Source: Candidatus Thorarchaeota archaeon
Lineage (GTDB): Archaea; Asgardarchaeota; Thorarchaeia; Thorarchaeales; Thorarchaeaceae
DNA: 41,498 bases
Direction: 5' to 3'
Assembly (NCBI GenBank): GCA_016840385.1
Contig: JAEOSL010000016.1
Coordinates: 1-41,498 of the forward strand
The notes beneath the pieces were generated by a model that saw only the letters and a program-made list of their open reading frames with translations, was not told the origin of the DNA and ran no database searches. Shown in pieces: positions 31,701-40,083 of the stretch. Every line of letters begins with the position of its first letter. Within the stretch, counting starts at the first letter, position 1. The translations under genes and the position numbers were made by a program.

Positions 31701-34103
31701 ACTGAGATTCGACACATGAGGGACACAATCAAGTTCTTGGAGCAAGATGATGAAAGCCACTTGAAAGAGCTCTTTGACCAGATATCAGAAGTGCTTGAAA
31801 ATATCGGTGAGGTGATTGAATCAGAAGATACGAAATCCCTCATGAACCGTTTCCGACTCATTCGTCAGGTCCTGGAAACCAACCCATTGAGCAAGCAGGT
31901 CTGGGGGCGGTTACTTCCTTCTCGCGCTACCATTCCAAGATACCTTTCCAGAGTCCAGAGAAACCATGTGGCCGCTATTCAGAACAAGCACCCTGATGTT
32001 CTCTTGATCACAGGAAATCATCTCTTCTTCCTGATTCTTGCAGCTCTAGGTCCTAACCCGGAGGTAGCCTATTCGGGGTCGTTGACGGTATTATGGGAAT
32101 ATGTACTACCATGGCAGTTTATTGGTCTAGGATTGAAACCAGTATATCCCAAGAGCCACATTACCGGAAAATCAGTACTTGATAGACACAGGCTCTTGAA
32201 ACGATTGCATCATCGGATAGTTAACCAAAACAGGTCCATTGACCTTCAGGTATCTTTGACCAACGTTAGGTTTGGACAATTGGTTGCTCTGCCCTCTTCA
32301 GGAGCTGTTGGCTCCACTCTTCTCTGGTTGTTATTCCAACGGACACCAGGGACCAATGACATGAATGCAGCACTTCTGAACCCAAGGGGTATCGACCCCT
32401 CCCTCTCAATCATTGATACCCTTCACAAGATGGTTTCGGAGGGAACCTATTGGAGTGAGAGTGACCTGAACCTTCTGAGTTGGTACGCCAGGCTACAGGG
32501 TGATGAAACTCAATTACGAATAATGGTCGCAGACCAACACGGAGAGCAGGTCCTCTGGATAGATGACGAGAAGCGAAGAAGATGGCTTCCTATTGGTAAT
32601 ATCCGCTACACAACCAGACGATTTGAGGATGTGACCCTAGTGCGCACTATAACCCTCTCTGCAGATTCGCATCTTCAGTCTATCGAGTATGATGGTGTTC
32701 GGAAACCTATTCATAAGATAGAAGATATGGTAGAGAGAGCGACATTCATTCTGCACAAAGGGCTAGAGGGAAGCATATCTGCCACTTGCAAGGTAGTACT
32801 TGATACTAAAAATGAGATGTACAGGGTCATCTTTACGGACAAAAATTCCGAAGAGATGATTGGGGAACTTCTGATCAACAGAACAGCGGACCTGCTGGAA
32901 ATCCTCAGACGCCCTGATAACGAGTGCGAACCTGTCATGGTCAATGGACACCGATTGATCTGGAACAGGTTCAAAGACATCTCGTATGATGATGATGTTG
33001 CATTACTCAGACCGTGGGTTGATAGACAGAATCCCTTTCCAAAGATGAACCTGAAGATGCCTCCTACAGCAAGGGACCTGCTACATGCTGCCAAGGAGTT
33101 TGATATTACCATAGAGCTGTATCACGATCCATGGACCTGCCCCTTGAAACACATCTCACTAGAGGACATAAAGAGAAGTCATCATTTAGCTCGGACCATT
33201 AAACATCGCTACCTCTTTGGATCTAGAAGTTCACTGGGAGAACCTATGCATATCAGTAATGAGCCTGGATTGCACCATGGGTCTTGCTGGAGGGTCCATG
33301 TTGATACTCCACACACTCTCACACCGGAACTGAGAGAGCTCATGGATGTCAGATTTACTGATGCCCAGGCACGGTCTCTCTTGGGTTCTCAGGAATTGGT
33401 CTATTGGTCAAAGGAAGGACAACAATGGGTTACCCACACCTTCGATCTAATAGTCAGAAAAGACTGTAATGAAGAAGTGAGAGAGTCCTGGCATCTCCGC
33501 ATGATGCTAGCGGAATTGGGACACAAGTATGACCCAAGTCTTCCCGGAGTGTATCTGCAAAGCCCTGACCGGTGGACACCCTACATCGCTATCGAGCCAG
33601 AATGCGTGACAATAGGAATAAGGGAGAAGAATACTGGACAGACACAGGAGAGAAGGGTTGCTGAACAGAATGTTGCCTTGCGAGATGAGTCTGAAGTACA
33701 GGAGCTTCTCGAACGTGAGATGAAGGATTTCTTGAAGAAAGCTGGAATTACTGTGGACAGGGGATTATTAGCAGAGATACAAGGGGAGATAGCGGCATCG
33801 ATCGAGGTGTCTGGAGTAAGCGAAGACAAGACCGAGGTCGAGTTGGATAGAGTGACCATTGACCAGGACTCAACAGGTGGACGGATTCTCTATGTGGTCT
33901 TGGCTTCAGAGCTTGAGACTCATAAAATTCCTGTCACTGGGCACCTGCATGATATCAGACAGTTTGGACGTGTTAACAGGGAGGTTTTTGTGAGTATGGT
34001 TAGGGACCACCTTGATGCGTTCAATCTTAGTGCTGAGGATAAGGAGAAGGCTGTGAAGGAGTGTGTCAGGGTGATGAGAGGCGAGAAGCTCATCACAAGA
34101 TGA
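28773..34103 (+). CDS. 1776-residue uncharacterised protein with probable PD-(D/E)XK nuclease domain
   Basis: I do not recognise this protein as a whole. Residues about 365-490 look like a RecB/Cas4-type nuclease: Glu387 (LLSEVPV), Asp398 (GRIDFVL), Asp426-x-Lys428 (MIVDLKTKNAF) and a QLNAY motif (481-485). Residues about 595-830 have weak RecA-like features: VLYLTVPGRSAPSQSAA as a degenerate Walker A candidate, PIIAVSGWEALRR (708-720) where Walker B should be, then TTVWFARPVP and WNVAMPPDRSG. Residues 260-300 are Glu-rich linker; 1000-1060 is helical. There is no signal peptide or membrane helix. Start GTG 28773 has no clear Shine-Dalgarno; ATG 28830 and 28836 are alternatives. It appears slightly richer in G+C than CDC48 next to it, and lies back to back with tnpB, so horizontal acquisition is plausible. 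Defence or mobile-element function is inference only. Confidence 0.75.
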   Translation: MTNILYPRNPARILTTAFKMAMSITLALARDRATGKAKPLYFGQGNRIKGMAKVWDKAKQEYQQTVEEGHPDASKLLVAENNVRRNFSRILLKTSVRYGNTETKRVKREEGNKKYLNNLWDYSGSRLRDVTKARHIFPKPIDIELEDGSSYYGYHGSKKTPSYPVRHNHIPELDFADMIRSPLMELARQCLKYGVPLKDAKKYIDALLYRLIPFLDYVYTERRSGRPNYVRYGLKELRVVVEQIKSEYGTRNGQRQSITSEVMESVTYETPSEVNLIPEEVVEVSEEIQEEETEGHILQDAITEAKKDGAVLDEPLQNLDALLKNDTLDIEDSLELLREYQKQSRKLGVRVHRFVGKNFQSPFSFNGVIYHGTEMAYDNSGLILLSEVPVDGGRGRIDFVLARAKQLTRVDGAPSVVVCEPFMIVDLKTKNAFDFDIYGIESRTTDKENVFREFVLEHRAMTSEEWTNVLSNTPDKYEKEQLNAYEKATLSDYKSVMWKDVDAQKRLVKAVLVVDSHQSWKDISEAILPLVLKAYNKCVDGTISAGDFLVPSEKDKNLRIAMKLLSVTRPTTETEELDIPIPLKPFKKRVEDEKEFVLYLTVPGRSAPSQSAAAIAERWHGLEYVHGLARRRHRDVFWLDLVGEYSDPVLRKKQFRNKFQTDSIKRFFRDRVQMKDLSDRVHEYIYEGAPISSLRTWIQNMLSDSSNPIIAVSGWEALRRSTPDSHQKYLEEIVTTIIQIIPVKSTTVWFARPVPIAQSSITYSTRCVAPFYQGSLWQNIVDTIVWNVAMPPDRSGARVSTNYHERGILIEQPERPLEWKIVEIEPLRGWGQDFQSGGRKIPDAYYRSGGVVGQQSNWYIEKQMKRISELIPHLLTQHEYNPGPHSNFDLDIEKVSIEYDESQESRPRLTFMPTQVRTEKEEEDGRVKPLLPIADINRRRECRQMKLDVPLQKRTTRPPTEYYLSSKEVDYHKLALTEIRHMRDTIKFLEQDDESHLKELFDQISEVLENIGEVIESEDTKSLMNRFRLIRQVLETNPLSKQVWGRLLPSRATIPRYLSRVQRNHVAAIQNKHPDVLLITGNHLFFLILAALGPNPEVAYSGSLTVLWEYVLPWQFIGLGLKPVYPKSHITGKSVLDRHRLLKRLHHRIVNQNRSIDLQVSLTNVRFGQLVALPSSGAVGSTLLWLLFQRTPGTNDMNAALLNPRGIDPSLSIIDTLHKMVSEGTYWSESDLNLLSWYARLQGDETQLRIMVADQHGEQVLWIDDEKRRRWLPIGNIRYTTRRFEDVTLVRTITLSADSHLQSIEYDGVRKPIHKIEDMVERATFILHKGLEGSISATCKVVLDTKNEMYRVIFTDKNSEEMIGELLINRTADLLEILRRPDNECEPVMVNGHRLIWNRFKDISYDDDVALLRPWVDRQNPFPKMNLKMPPTARDLLHAAKEFDITIELYHDPWTCPLKHISLEDIKRSHHLARTIKHRYLFGSRSSLGEPMHISNEPGLHHGSCWRVHVDTPHTLTPELRELMDVRFTDAQARSLLGSQELVYWSKEGQQWVTHTFDLIVRKDCNEEVRESWHLRMMLAELGHKYDPSLPGVYLQSPDRWTPYIAIEPECVTIGIREKNTGQTQERRVAEQNVALRDESEVQELLEREMKDFLKKAGITVDRGLLAEIQGEIAASIEVSGVSEDKTEVELDRVTIDQDSTGGRILYVVLASELETHKIPVTGHLHDIRQFGRVNREVFVSMVRDHLDAFNLSAEDKEKAVKECVRVMRGEKLITR

Positions 34104-34313
34104 ACAATACTTTTCTCTACTATATCGGAACACACAGTAGTAGCACGACCAATGGATACCTTGATGATCTTTGTGTTACTAAGCCACACCATCAGAATTA
34201 ATAGGTAATTATCTAAGTGAAAATCTTACAATGTTTCTTACAATTTTCAATAGCAATTATTTACAAATTTGTGAGATCTATCCTAATTCAAATTCACTGC
34301 AGGTGCAGGTTCA

Positions 34314-34775
34314 ATGACAGGTAAGCGAGTTCTTGCAGCAGGTAAATTCGACATCCTTCATTTAGGGCATCTTGCATATCTCGAACAGGCCAAATCACTA
34401 GCTGGTGATGATGGAGAGCTAATCGTAATTCTTGCCCTTGATAAGACAATAGAGAGAGAGCGTGGTGCTCCACCTGTATTTCCCCAAGAACAAAGGAGAA
34501 GACTTGTAGAATCGTTTGGAATTGTAGATCAAGCACTTATCGGTCTTGATACGGAAGATCACACAGAAATTGTCATTAAAACTAAACCGGATATCATCGC
34601 CCTTGGTTATGATCAATATACCAATTTAGAACATCTTGAACAGCGTATCTCAGATATAGGACTTCACACCAAGATTGTCCGATTGGAGAAGATTGTGGCT
34701 GATGGTCTAAGTTCGTCTACTCTGATTCGAAAGCGAATCATAGATTTCTATAGAGAGAACGGTAGACCCCGATGA
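34314..34775 (+). CDS. ribL: FAD synthase RibL (archaeal cytidylyltransferase-like)
   Basis: The 153-residue protein has the nucleotidyltransferase motif AGKFDILHLGHLAYLEQAK (the HxGH box), then KPDIIALGYDQYTNLE, and the second catalytic motif SSSTLIRKRI near the end. These match archaeal RibL, which adenylates FMN to FAD, rather than bacterial RibF. ATG 34314 is preceded by AGGTGCAGGT. The region 34104-34313 between the giant protein and this gene has no ORF of note; a TATA-like ATTTACAAAT at about 34257-34266 would start transcription near 34288. The next gene is convergent, three bases away. Confidence 0.93.
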   Translation: MTGKRVLAAGKFDILHLGHLAYLEQAKSLAGDDGELIVILALDKTIERERGAPPVFPQEQRRRLVESFGIVDQALIGLDTEDHTEIVIKTKPDIIALGYDQYTNLEHLEQRISDIGLHTKIVRLEKIVADGLSSSTLIRKRIIDFYRENGRPR

Positions 34776-34778
34776 TCT

Positions 34779-36119
34779 CTAGATGATGAGTTCACCTCGT
34801 GCCTCTGCAGCACGATACAGTTCCGCTTTTCGTTCTCTACTATCAAACGCCCATCTCCACACTAGAAAAGCTCCTGCTGCTAAAACTCCTACAAGAATAA
34901 ATCCGTAAATGGAATTCCAGTCATACGGAAAGTGTTCTACGAATTCTGGTATTGGTCCAGAGATGAAGTAAGGCCAGTTTACAGCCATTCCAAGGAGATA
35001 CAGTAGTCCTATCAGTGCTATCTGTTTCATATACGCGACTGCGTGCGTTTCCTTTTCAAATAGCAATACAACAGGAGCCAACCAATAGAGGTACCAAGGC
35101 ATCACCCACCGGAACATGAAGAAAAGGATGAATGGAAATGCATACAGGTACAACGGCGTTAGAGAAACTAACTTCTGCCATGGCGACTTCTCCATAAACT
35201 CTGATTTTACAGGGAGAAATCTTTTGAATGTCGATAGCATGAAGAATGAATAGATGACAAGAGGGATCAGAGCTGGTAACCATAGATACGTTACAGGAGG
35301 ACTATCTAAGATTGGAGTCCCCGTTGCGAGCCCTGGATACATTGGATTCACAATAAACGGACTATAACCTGATAGATTCAGCATATGCGACACGAGAGAT
35401 TCGAAACTAGCACCCATAATTACTGGAACTACTGTCAGAAATAGAGAAGCTAGAAACCAGACCGAGGATGCTGGACTTGCTAGGAAAAATGCAGGAAGTG
35501 CAACGATAGGATAGATTTTGGTCTGTACTGCTATACCAAGGGTGAACATGGACTTACCTTTTTGATGTTCTTTCCAGAGAACTAATGACATCAGAAATAG
35601 GCAGTCGACTATGGGTTCGAGCTTTCCACCACCTGCAGACATAACAAGTCCATAGATGAAGTATCCTCCAAAGAACATCCGTGCCCAATGGACTTTGTAG
35701 AGTTTCTCCTTGAGTAAAATAGCAATCAATGCAAGATTGAGATTGAAGACCAATACGAGAAGGAAATTCAACCATAAGGGCTGTAACCCACCCGTACCTG
35801 GGAATAACCACGTCGCTATTGCAAAAAATATCAGTCCAAAGATAGGATATTCATATTTCACTCCACCAAGATACGCAGGAAGTGTATGATTGCCATCGTT
35901 GAATCCTAAATGTTCTAGTTCTGTTGCCAGCTGTGTATCATTCATGTCATAGACTGTGAAACCGTAAATCCAGAAAGCCTCTCCATACATCTCATTTCGG
36001 TTTCGATCTCTTTGAATAATGAGTGTGTCAGCGATTGGAATAGCAATTAAAGATATGACTAGAGTAAGCACCAAGTACTTTCTATGTTCATATATGCTAA
36101 GACTAATCGCAGCAAGCAT
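34779..36119 (-). CDS. GT-C-fold (GT87-like) membrane glycosyltransferase
   Basis: The 446-residue protein, from ATG 36119, has roughly ten hydrophobic helices and long extracytoplasmic loops. Features of GT87/PIG-M-like mannosyltransferases: an early loop ending in GGVKYEYPIFGLIFFAIA, the segment GGGKLEPIVDCLFLMSLVLWKEHQKGKSMFTLGIAVQTKIYPIVALPAF, and PYLYWLAP-like motifs (MPWYLYWLAP). Such enzymes use polyprenyl-phosphate sugars on the outer face of the membrane. No donor can be deduced; a role in surface glycan or lipid glycosylation, possibly together with the ALG7-like pathway, is inference. An in-frame GTG at 36146 would precede the transcription start predicted from the TATA box at 36153-36160, so ATG is preferred. 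Confidence 0.75.
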   Translation of the reverse strand: MLAAISLSIYEHRKYLVLTLVISLIAIPIADTLIIQRDRNRNEMYGEAFWIYGFTVYDMNDTQLATELEHLGFNDGNHTLPAYLGGVKYEYPIFGLIFFAIATWLFPGTGGLQPLWLNFLLVLVFNLNLALIAILLKEKLYKVHWARMFFGGYFIYGLVMSAGGGKLEPIVDCLFLMSLVLWKEHQKGKSMFTLGIAVQTKIYPIVALPAFFLASPASSVWFLASLFLTVVPVIMGASFESLVSHMLNLSGYSPFIVNPMYPGLATGTPILDSPPVTYLWLPALIPLVIYSFFMLSTFKRFLPVKSEFMEKSPWQKLVSLTPLYLYAFPFILFFMFRWVMPWYLYWLAPVVLLFEKETHAVAYMKQIALIGLLYLLGMAVNWPYFISGPIPEFVEHFPYDWNSIYGFILVGVLAAGAFLVWRWAFDSRERKAELYRAAEARGELII

Positions 36120-36152
36120 TTCTCTATCAACCTGTGTCGAGGGCACGCGCCC

Positions 36153-36160
36153 TGTATATT
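36153..36160 (-). promoter_or_regulatory. TATA box of the GT-C glycosyltransferase gene
   Basis: TAATATAC on the minus strand, preceded by AAAGA as a B-recognition-like purine stretch. A start about 26 bases downstream falls near 36130, ten bases before ATG 36119, which decides the start codon. The 36161-36269 stretch up to the end of the PAPS-reductase-like gene shows no gene. Confidence 0.4.
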
Positions 36161-36269
36161 ATCTTTGCTAGACATCTTTACATCCATGCGTAACAACGGT
36201 AATATACATCATTCTTCACGACGGCGTAATATAGCTGCTGAATGATAGAAGTTCAAGATCAAACTGATT

Positions 36270-38234
36270 TCATGCTAGATAGGTAGGACAGGGCCAAGTA
36301 TCACATTCAAGACAACCAACACATTTCTCTTCATCAACACTAATCTTACCTTCATCCAGATTCAATGCCCCATATTCACATTGAGGAACACATGACCCAC
36401 ATGCCTGACAGAGTAAAGCTCGCTTTGTTGCTCGTTCTAGTTTTTCTGTTAGTTTTTCCACTGACCGTTCATCAGGCCCACGAACAACAACAGATCCTGA
36501 ACTAAAGAGGGAGATGTGGTTCTCACCAGATATGTTACGAAGAACTCCAAGTTCCTCCGAAAGTTTTGTCTTACCGAATATTGGCATGATTTTAGAAACT
36601 CGATTAAGGTCAAGTCCTGCTGTGAAAGCACCTTCTAAACTGAACCCAGACTTTGTGCAAGGAGCAATACCCTTTGTGACATTCAGCTCAATCTTTTCAC
36701 CAGGACTTTGTCGAGTTATCGATATCTCAAGACCCAGCTTATTTACCAGGTCCATCTGCCCCTTAGGAAGGGTTTTCCAACGCCAAAATCCAAGTTCATA
36801 CCATTCATCAGGAAATCCATATTTCTCAGCCCATTCCTTCATCTTTTGTTCCCATCTTTGATGGAACTCAGGATGAGTATGTCGTAGGCTCTCTAGTTCA
36901 GCTAGAGGTGATGCGGGGCATAGATAGCATCCCATTCTATGATACCCTCTGTTGTAAAGTGGATTGAAATCTTCATTCTTCAGGAATGTATACAACCATA
37001 CTTCCAGTGCGTTCCAATTCTGTATGGGATTAGCAGATATCTGTCCAGGAACCCATGGATTCTCAGTAACTCGTGGTTCAATAGATCGTTGGAATGATTC
37101 TAATTTTCTCTGCCCCATGAACGATAGTGTTTCTTGTCCTATCATTTCTGCGATGGATGTTGCTGCAGGACCCAATTTGAGAACCTTGCAACACCAACGA
37201 AAGTCCCTTGCAGGAGGTCCGAAAATATCAATAGATTCCCAGAATTGGTCTCCCGCCTTCTCTCCGATGATTTCAACATCACGTTTCTCTGCGAATGACT
37301 TGATGAATTGAATTGTTTCAGGAAGTTCAAGACCCGTATCCATGAAGAATATCGGAGGACTCTTCCCTGTTGCTACTTCGACTACGAGATAAGCTGCAAG
37401 AGAATCTTTACCACCACTGAAACCAACTACTAGAGGTAGGTCTCCATTACGTTCAATGACTCGATTGACAAAAGATGTTGCTTCTTTCTCGATGGTTTCA
37501 AGGTCTCTTTCATTCGCTCTAACAGCATCATCCCAAGTGGTTTGTTTTTCATTCAGGTCTGGTTCTGTGGAATCCGATACTTCACGTATTTTCACTGCAA
37601 ATCCTTTAGACCCTTGGGCCATTTCTTCTCCGCTCATTCTTGCAATACCAGAACCTACAACCTTGCCTTCTGAATCGACAATCCAAACATCGTCATTAAC
37701 TTCAATTCCTGAGTCGCAACCTTGTACTCCAGGCAGCATTAGGTTTGCTCCATCCTTCAGATATTGAAGAACTCCATCATGAATTGAAACCCATTTCTGT
37801 TTGCTGATCTTCCCAATTCTGCGTGCACCTTCACGAGAGAGCAGGAAGGTGTAACCTCGTTTAGGGATATCAAAACGGAGTCGACCAATCATATATCCAT
37901 CCACGATGATCTCATACATTGCATCGAGTGATGATACTTTGTTCAGAACCATGGTCTTTGATGAAGGGAGCAAAGCTTGGCCTACACCCTCCCCAAATTG
38001 TGCGTCAATTGCATGAATAGCTCGCTGAAGATGCCCTTCCATTGCAGGAAATGGATCGCCTGGTGGAGAGAGTTTCACCTCTCTGGCTGGTGAACCACAA
38101 ACACTACATTCAGTTTCTGCAATTCGTGGAACATTACAAACATCGCACCAGTAGAACCTAATCTTAGCTAGATATGGTGCATGGCCTCGTCGGAATTTCT
38201 TGCGACTATGTTTTCCTCTAGCCAGTTGGAGCAA
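36270..38234 (-). CDS. Zinc ribbon-PUA-PAPS reductase/PP-ATPase-ferredoxin fusion protein
   Basis: The 654-residue protein is a four-part fusion. First, a zinc ribbon at 30-46 (CDVCNVPRIAETECSVCG). Second, a PUA-like domain at about 145-225 (VSIHDGVLQYLKDGANLMLPGVQGCDSGIEVNDDVWI). Third, an adenine-nucleotide alpha-hydrolase/PAPS-reductase domain with the PP-loop SGGKDS at 273-278 and later CC (RWCCKVLKLGP) and CYLC. Fourth, a 2x4Fe-4S ferredoxin at the end (CQACGSCVPQC, then CVGCLECDTWPCP). Archaeal homologues are annotated as PAPS reductases, but PUA plus PP-loop is also seen in tRNA-sulfur enzymes; I cannot tell which. The TTG at 38234 is the only reasonable start, as a TGA lies 21 bases upstream in frame. 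Upstream, 40 bases away, is the AOR gene on the same strand. Confidence 0.85.
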   Translation of the reverse strand: MLQLARGKHSRKKFRRGHAPYLAKIRFYWCDVCNVPRIAETECSVCGSPAREVKLSPPGDPFPAMEGHLQRAIHAIDAQFGEGVGQALLPSSKTMVLNKVSSLDAMYEIIVDGYMIGRLRFDIPKRGYTFLLSREGARRIGKISKQKWVSIHDGVLQYLKDGANLMLPGVQGCDSGIEVNDDVWIVDSEGKVVGSGIARMSGEEMAQGSKGFAVKIREVSDSTEPDLNEKQTTWDDAVRANERDLETIEKEATSFVNRVIERNGDLPLVVGFSGGKDSLAAYLVVEVATGKSPPIFFMDTGLELPETIQFIKSFAEKRDVEIIGEKAGDQFWESIDIFGPPARDFRWCCKVLKLGPAATSIAEMIGQETLSFMGQRKLESFQRSIEPRVTENPWVPGQISANPIQNWNALEVWLYTFLKNEDFNPLYNRGYHRMGCYLCPASPLAELESLRHTHPEFHQRWEQKMKEWAEKYGFPDEWYELGFWRWKTLPKGQMDLVNKLGLEISITRQSPGEKIELNVTKGIAPCTKSGFSLEGAFTAGLDLNRVSKIMPIFGKTKLSEELGVLRNISGENHISLFSSGSVVVRGPDERSVEKLTEKLERATKRALLCQACGSCVPQCEYGALNLDEGKISVDEEKCVGCLECDTWPCPTYLA

Positions 38235-38274
38235 CTCCCATTGTTCTACTCAAAATCTGCAGATGTTCTCATTT

Positions 38275-40071
38275 TCACCTTTCGATAGGGATGTTTAGCT
38301 CCTTCAGTAGTTTTGGCGTTGGGTTCCCTTCTTTGTCCCACCCTCGCAGAGAGTAGTACTCCGGAAGCATTTCCTCAGAATGGGATACTCGCTTCCTAGA
38401 ACCTCCGTCGGGAAGAGGAGTTGAGAATCGGGGTGGGAGTAAGTCATCTTTCTTGGTGAATCCTTCACGGTTATTGAACAATCGCTCTAGATTCCAGATA
38501 CGAGATCCTATTCTAAGCAATTCCTTTCCATCAATTGGTAAGCCAGTTCCTGCTGCAAGCATATCAGCGTAGTCATCAACTGTCCAAGCAAAATTCGTGA
38601 AGCGACAAACTACCATAGAATCCATTGCAGCTGATAGATTCTGAAAGAGAATCACCAAGTCTGCTTTTCCTTCTGTGCTATCTCTATCAACAAGCACTGG
38701 ACTGCCCATTACTTCCGGTCCTATTAGGTAGGAACGAAGGTGACAGCCACCCCTATTTGATGTAGCATATCCGAGACCGTGTCCCTGAACACCACGTGGA
38801 TCGTACGCGGGTATCTCGAGGCCCTTGACCTGCATAGCTAGTTCGGGAGCACCATATTGTTCAGCAAATATCTTTGAACCCTTGCTTAATTGAGCACCTA
38901 AACCTCGAGCATGGGCTATATCCTCTATCAATTCGAGAATACCTGTTGTATCACCAAATCTGAGTGAGTGTTCCAATTTACCTCTCTGAACTAATTCCAT
39001 TGCACACCCAAGTGTACTGCCCACAGAAATCGTATCGATACCGAGGAGATTGCACAAATCATTTGCAATTGCAATCCACTCTAAATCATTGATACCACAC
39101 TGAGGACCAAGTGACCAAATCGATTCAAATTCTGGACCACCGACATCCTTCCCACGAGCACGGCTCATACGTCCGCAGCCAATGGGGCATCCGTGACAGT
39201 TGTAATTCTTCCGAGATAAGCGCTCCAGTAGCTTTTCTCCTGAAACTCCATCCGCATCGTTGAATGTACCCTCTTGGAAATTATGTGTTGGAAGCATGCC
39301 AAGCTCGTTTACTACATTCACTAGAACAGGAGTTCCATAAACTGGTAGAGATTTGTTAGTGACTCCGTTCTTCTTGATAAGACGTCGAGCACGGGCAACA
39401 GCAACCTGAAGTTTCTCGGGTTCTTCTACTCCAGCTTTCTTTGTTCCCTTAGCAACGATTGCTTTCAATTTCTTAGAACCCATTACAGCTCCTACGCCAC
39501 CTCTTCCTGCAGCCCTATGTTTGTCAGTCATGATAGCTGCCATATTAATCAGATTCTCACCTGCAGGACCAATACAAGCAACCTGGGCCTTTTCATCAGT
39601 AGCCTTGATCAGTTCATCTGTGGTAACATCGGTATTCTTTCCCCAGACTTTGGAGGCATCACGAATTTCCACCTCATCGTCATTAATCCACAAGTAGACT
39701 GGTGAGTCAGATGCACCAGTTACAATCACCGCTGCAATCCCAGCACGACGCAACTGAGCGCCAAAATAGCCCCCTGCATGTGAATCGAAAACAGTTCCAG
39801 TTGCGGGAGACTTTGTAATAACTACAAACCTTCCAGCTGTAGGGACCGATGTTGCAGTAGAAGGACCAACTGCAAAAATTAACCAATTGTCAGGAGATAA
39901 AGGATCAATTCCAGGAGCAAGATTATCATAAAGTAATTTGACCCCAAGACCACGACCACCAAGATATTCTTTGTAGAGGTCTTCTGGAATGGGTTCACGA
40001 GTAACTGTACCATCAGTCAATGAAACATAAAGTAAGTCAGCCTTTGAATATGGTTGAGAAGTATCAGACAT
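38275..40071 (-). CDS. aor: Aldehyde:ferredoxin oxidoreductase (tungsten/molybdopterin)
   Basis: The 598-residue protein is full length for AOR. Early: YLGGRGLGVKLLYDN (36-50) and GRFVVITKSPATGTVFDSHAGG (80-101). The 4Fe-4S ligands are Cys292, Cys295, Cys299 in CHGCPIGCGR, with a fourth Cys in MVVCRF near residue 499. The tungsto-bispterin site is typical (AGRGGVGAVMGSKKLKAI). It oxidises aldehydes to acids with ferredoxin as acceptor. ATG 40071 has GGAGG eight bases upstream, and the gene follows deoC by 12 bases. Because deoC releases acetaldehyde, an acetaldehyde-oxidising role is likely. Small MoaD-like protein at 3.3-3.6 kb might serve its cofactor, unproven. Confidence 0.94.
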   Translation of the reverse strand: MSDTSQPYSKADLLYVSLTDGTVTREPIPEDLYKEYLGGRGLGVKLLYDNLAPGIDPLSPDNWLIFAVGPSTATSVPTAGRFVVITKSPATGTVFDSHAGGYFGAQLRRAGIAAVIVTGASDSPVYLWINDDEVEIRDASKVWGKNTDVTTDELIKATDEKAQVACIGPAGENLINMAAIMTDKHRAAGRGGVGAVMGSKKLKAIVAKGTKKAGVEEPEKLQVAVARARRLIKKNGVTNKSLPVYGTPVLVNVVNELGMLPTHNFQEGTFNDADGVSGEKLLERLSRKNYNCHGCPIGCGRMSRARGKDVGGPEFESIWSLGPQCGINDLEWIAIANDLCNLLGIDTISVGSTLGCAMELVQRGKLEHSLRFGDTTGILELIEDIAHARGLGAQLSKGSKIFAEQYGAPELAMQVKGLEIPAYDPRGVQGHGLGYATSNRGGCHLRSYLIGPEVMGSPVLVDRDSTEGKADLVILFQNLSAAMDSMVVCRFTNFAWTVDDYADMLAAGTGLPIDGKELLRIGSRIWNLERLFNNREGFTKKDDLLPPRFSTPLPDGGSRKRVSHSEEMLPEYYSLRGWDKEGNPTPKLLKELNIPIER

Positions 40072-40083
40072 TCATCATTCCTC

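Noticed and set aside
26697..34313. CRISPR array
   Set aside because: No regularly spaced direct repeats were found around the nuclease-like genes; only the two 15-bp copies at 28538 and 28634.
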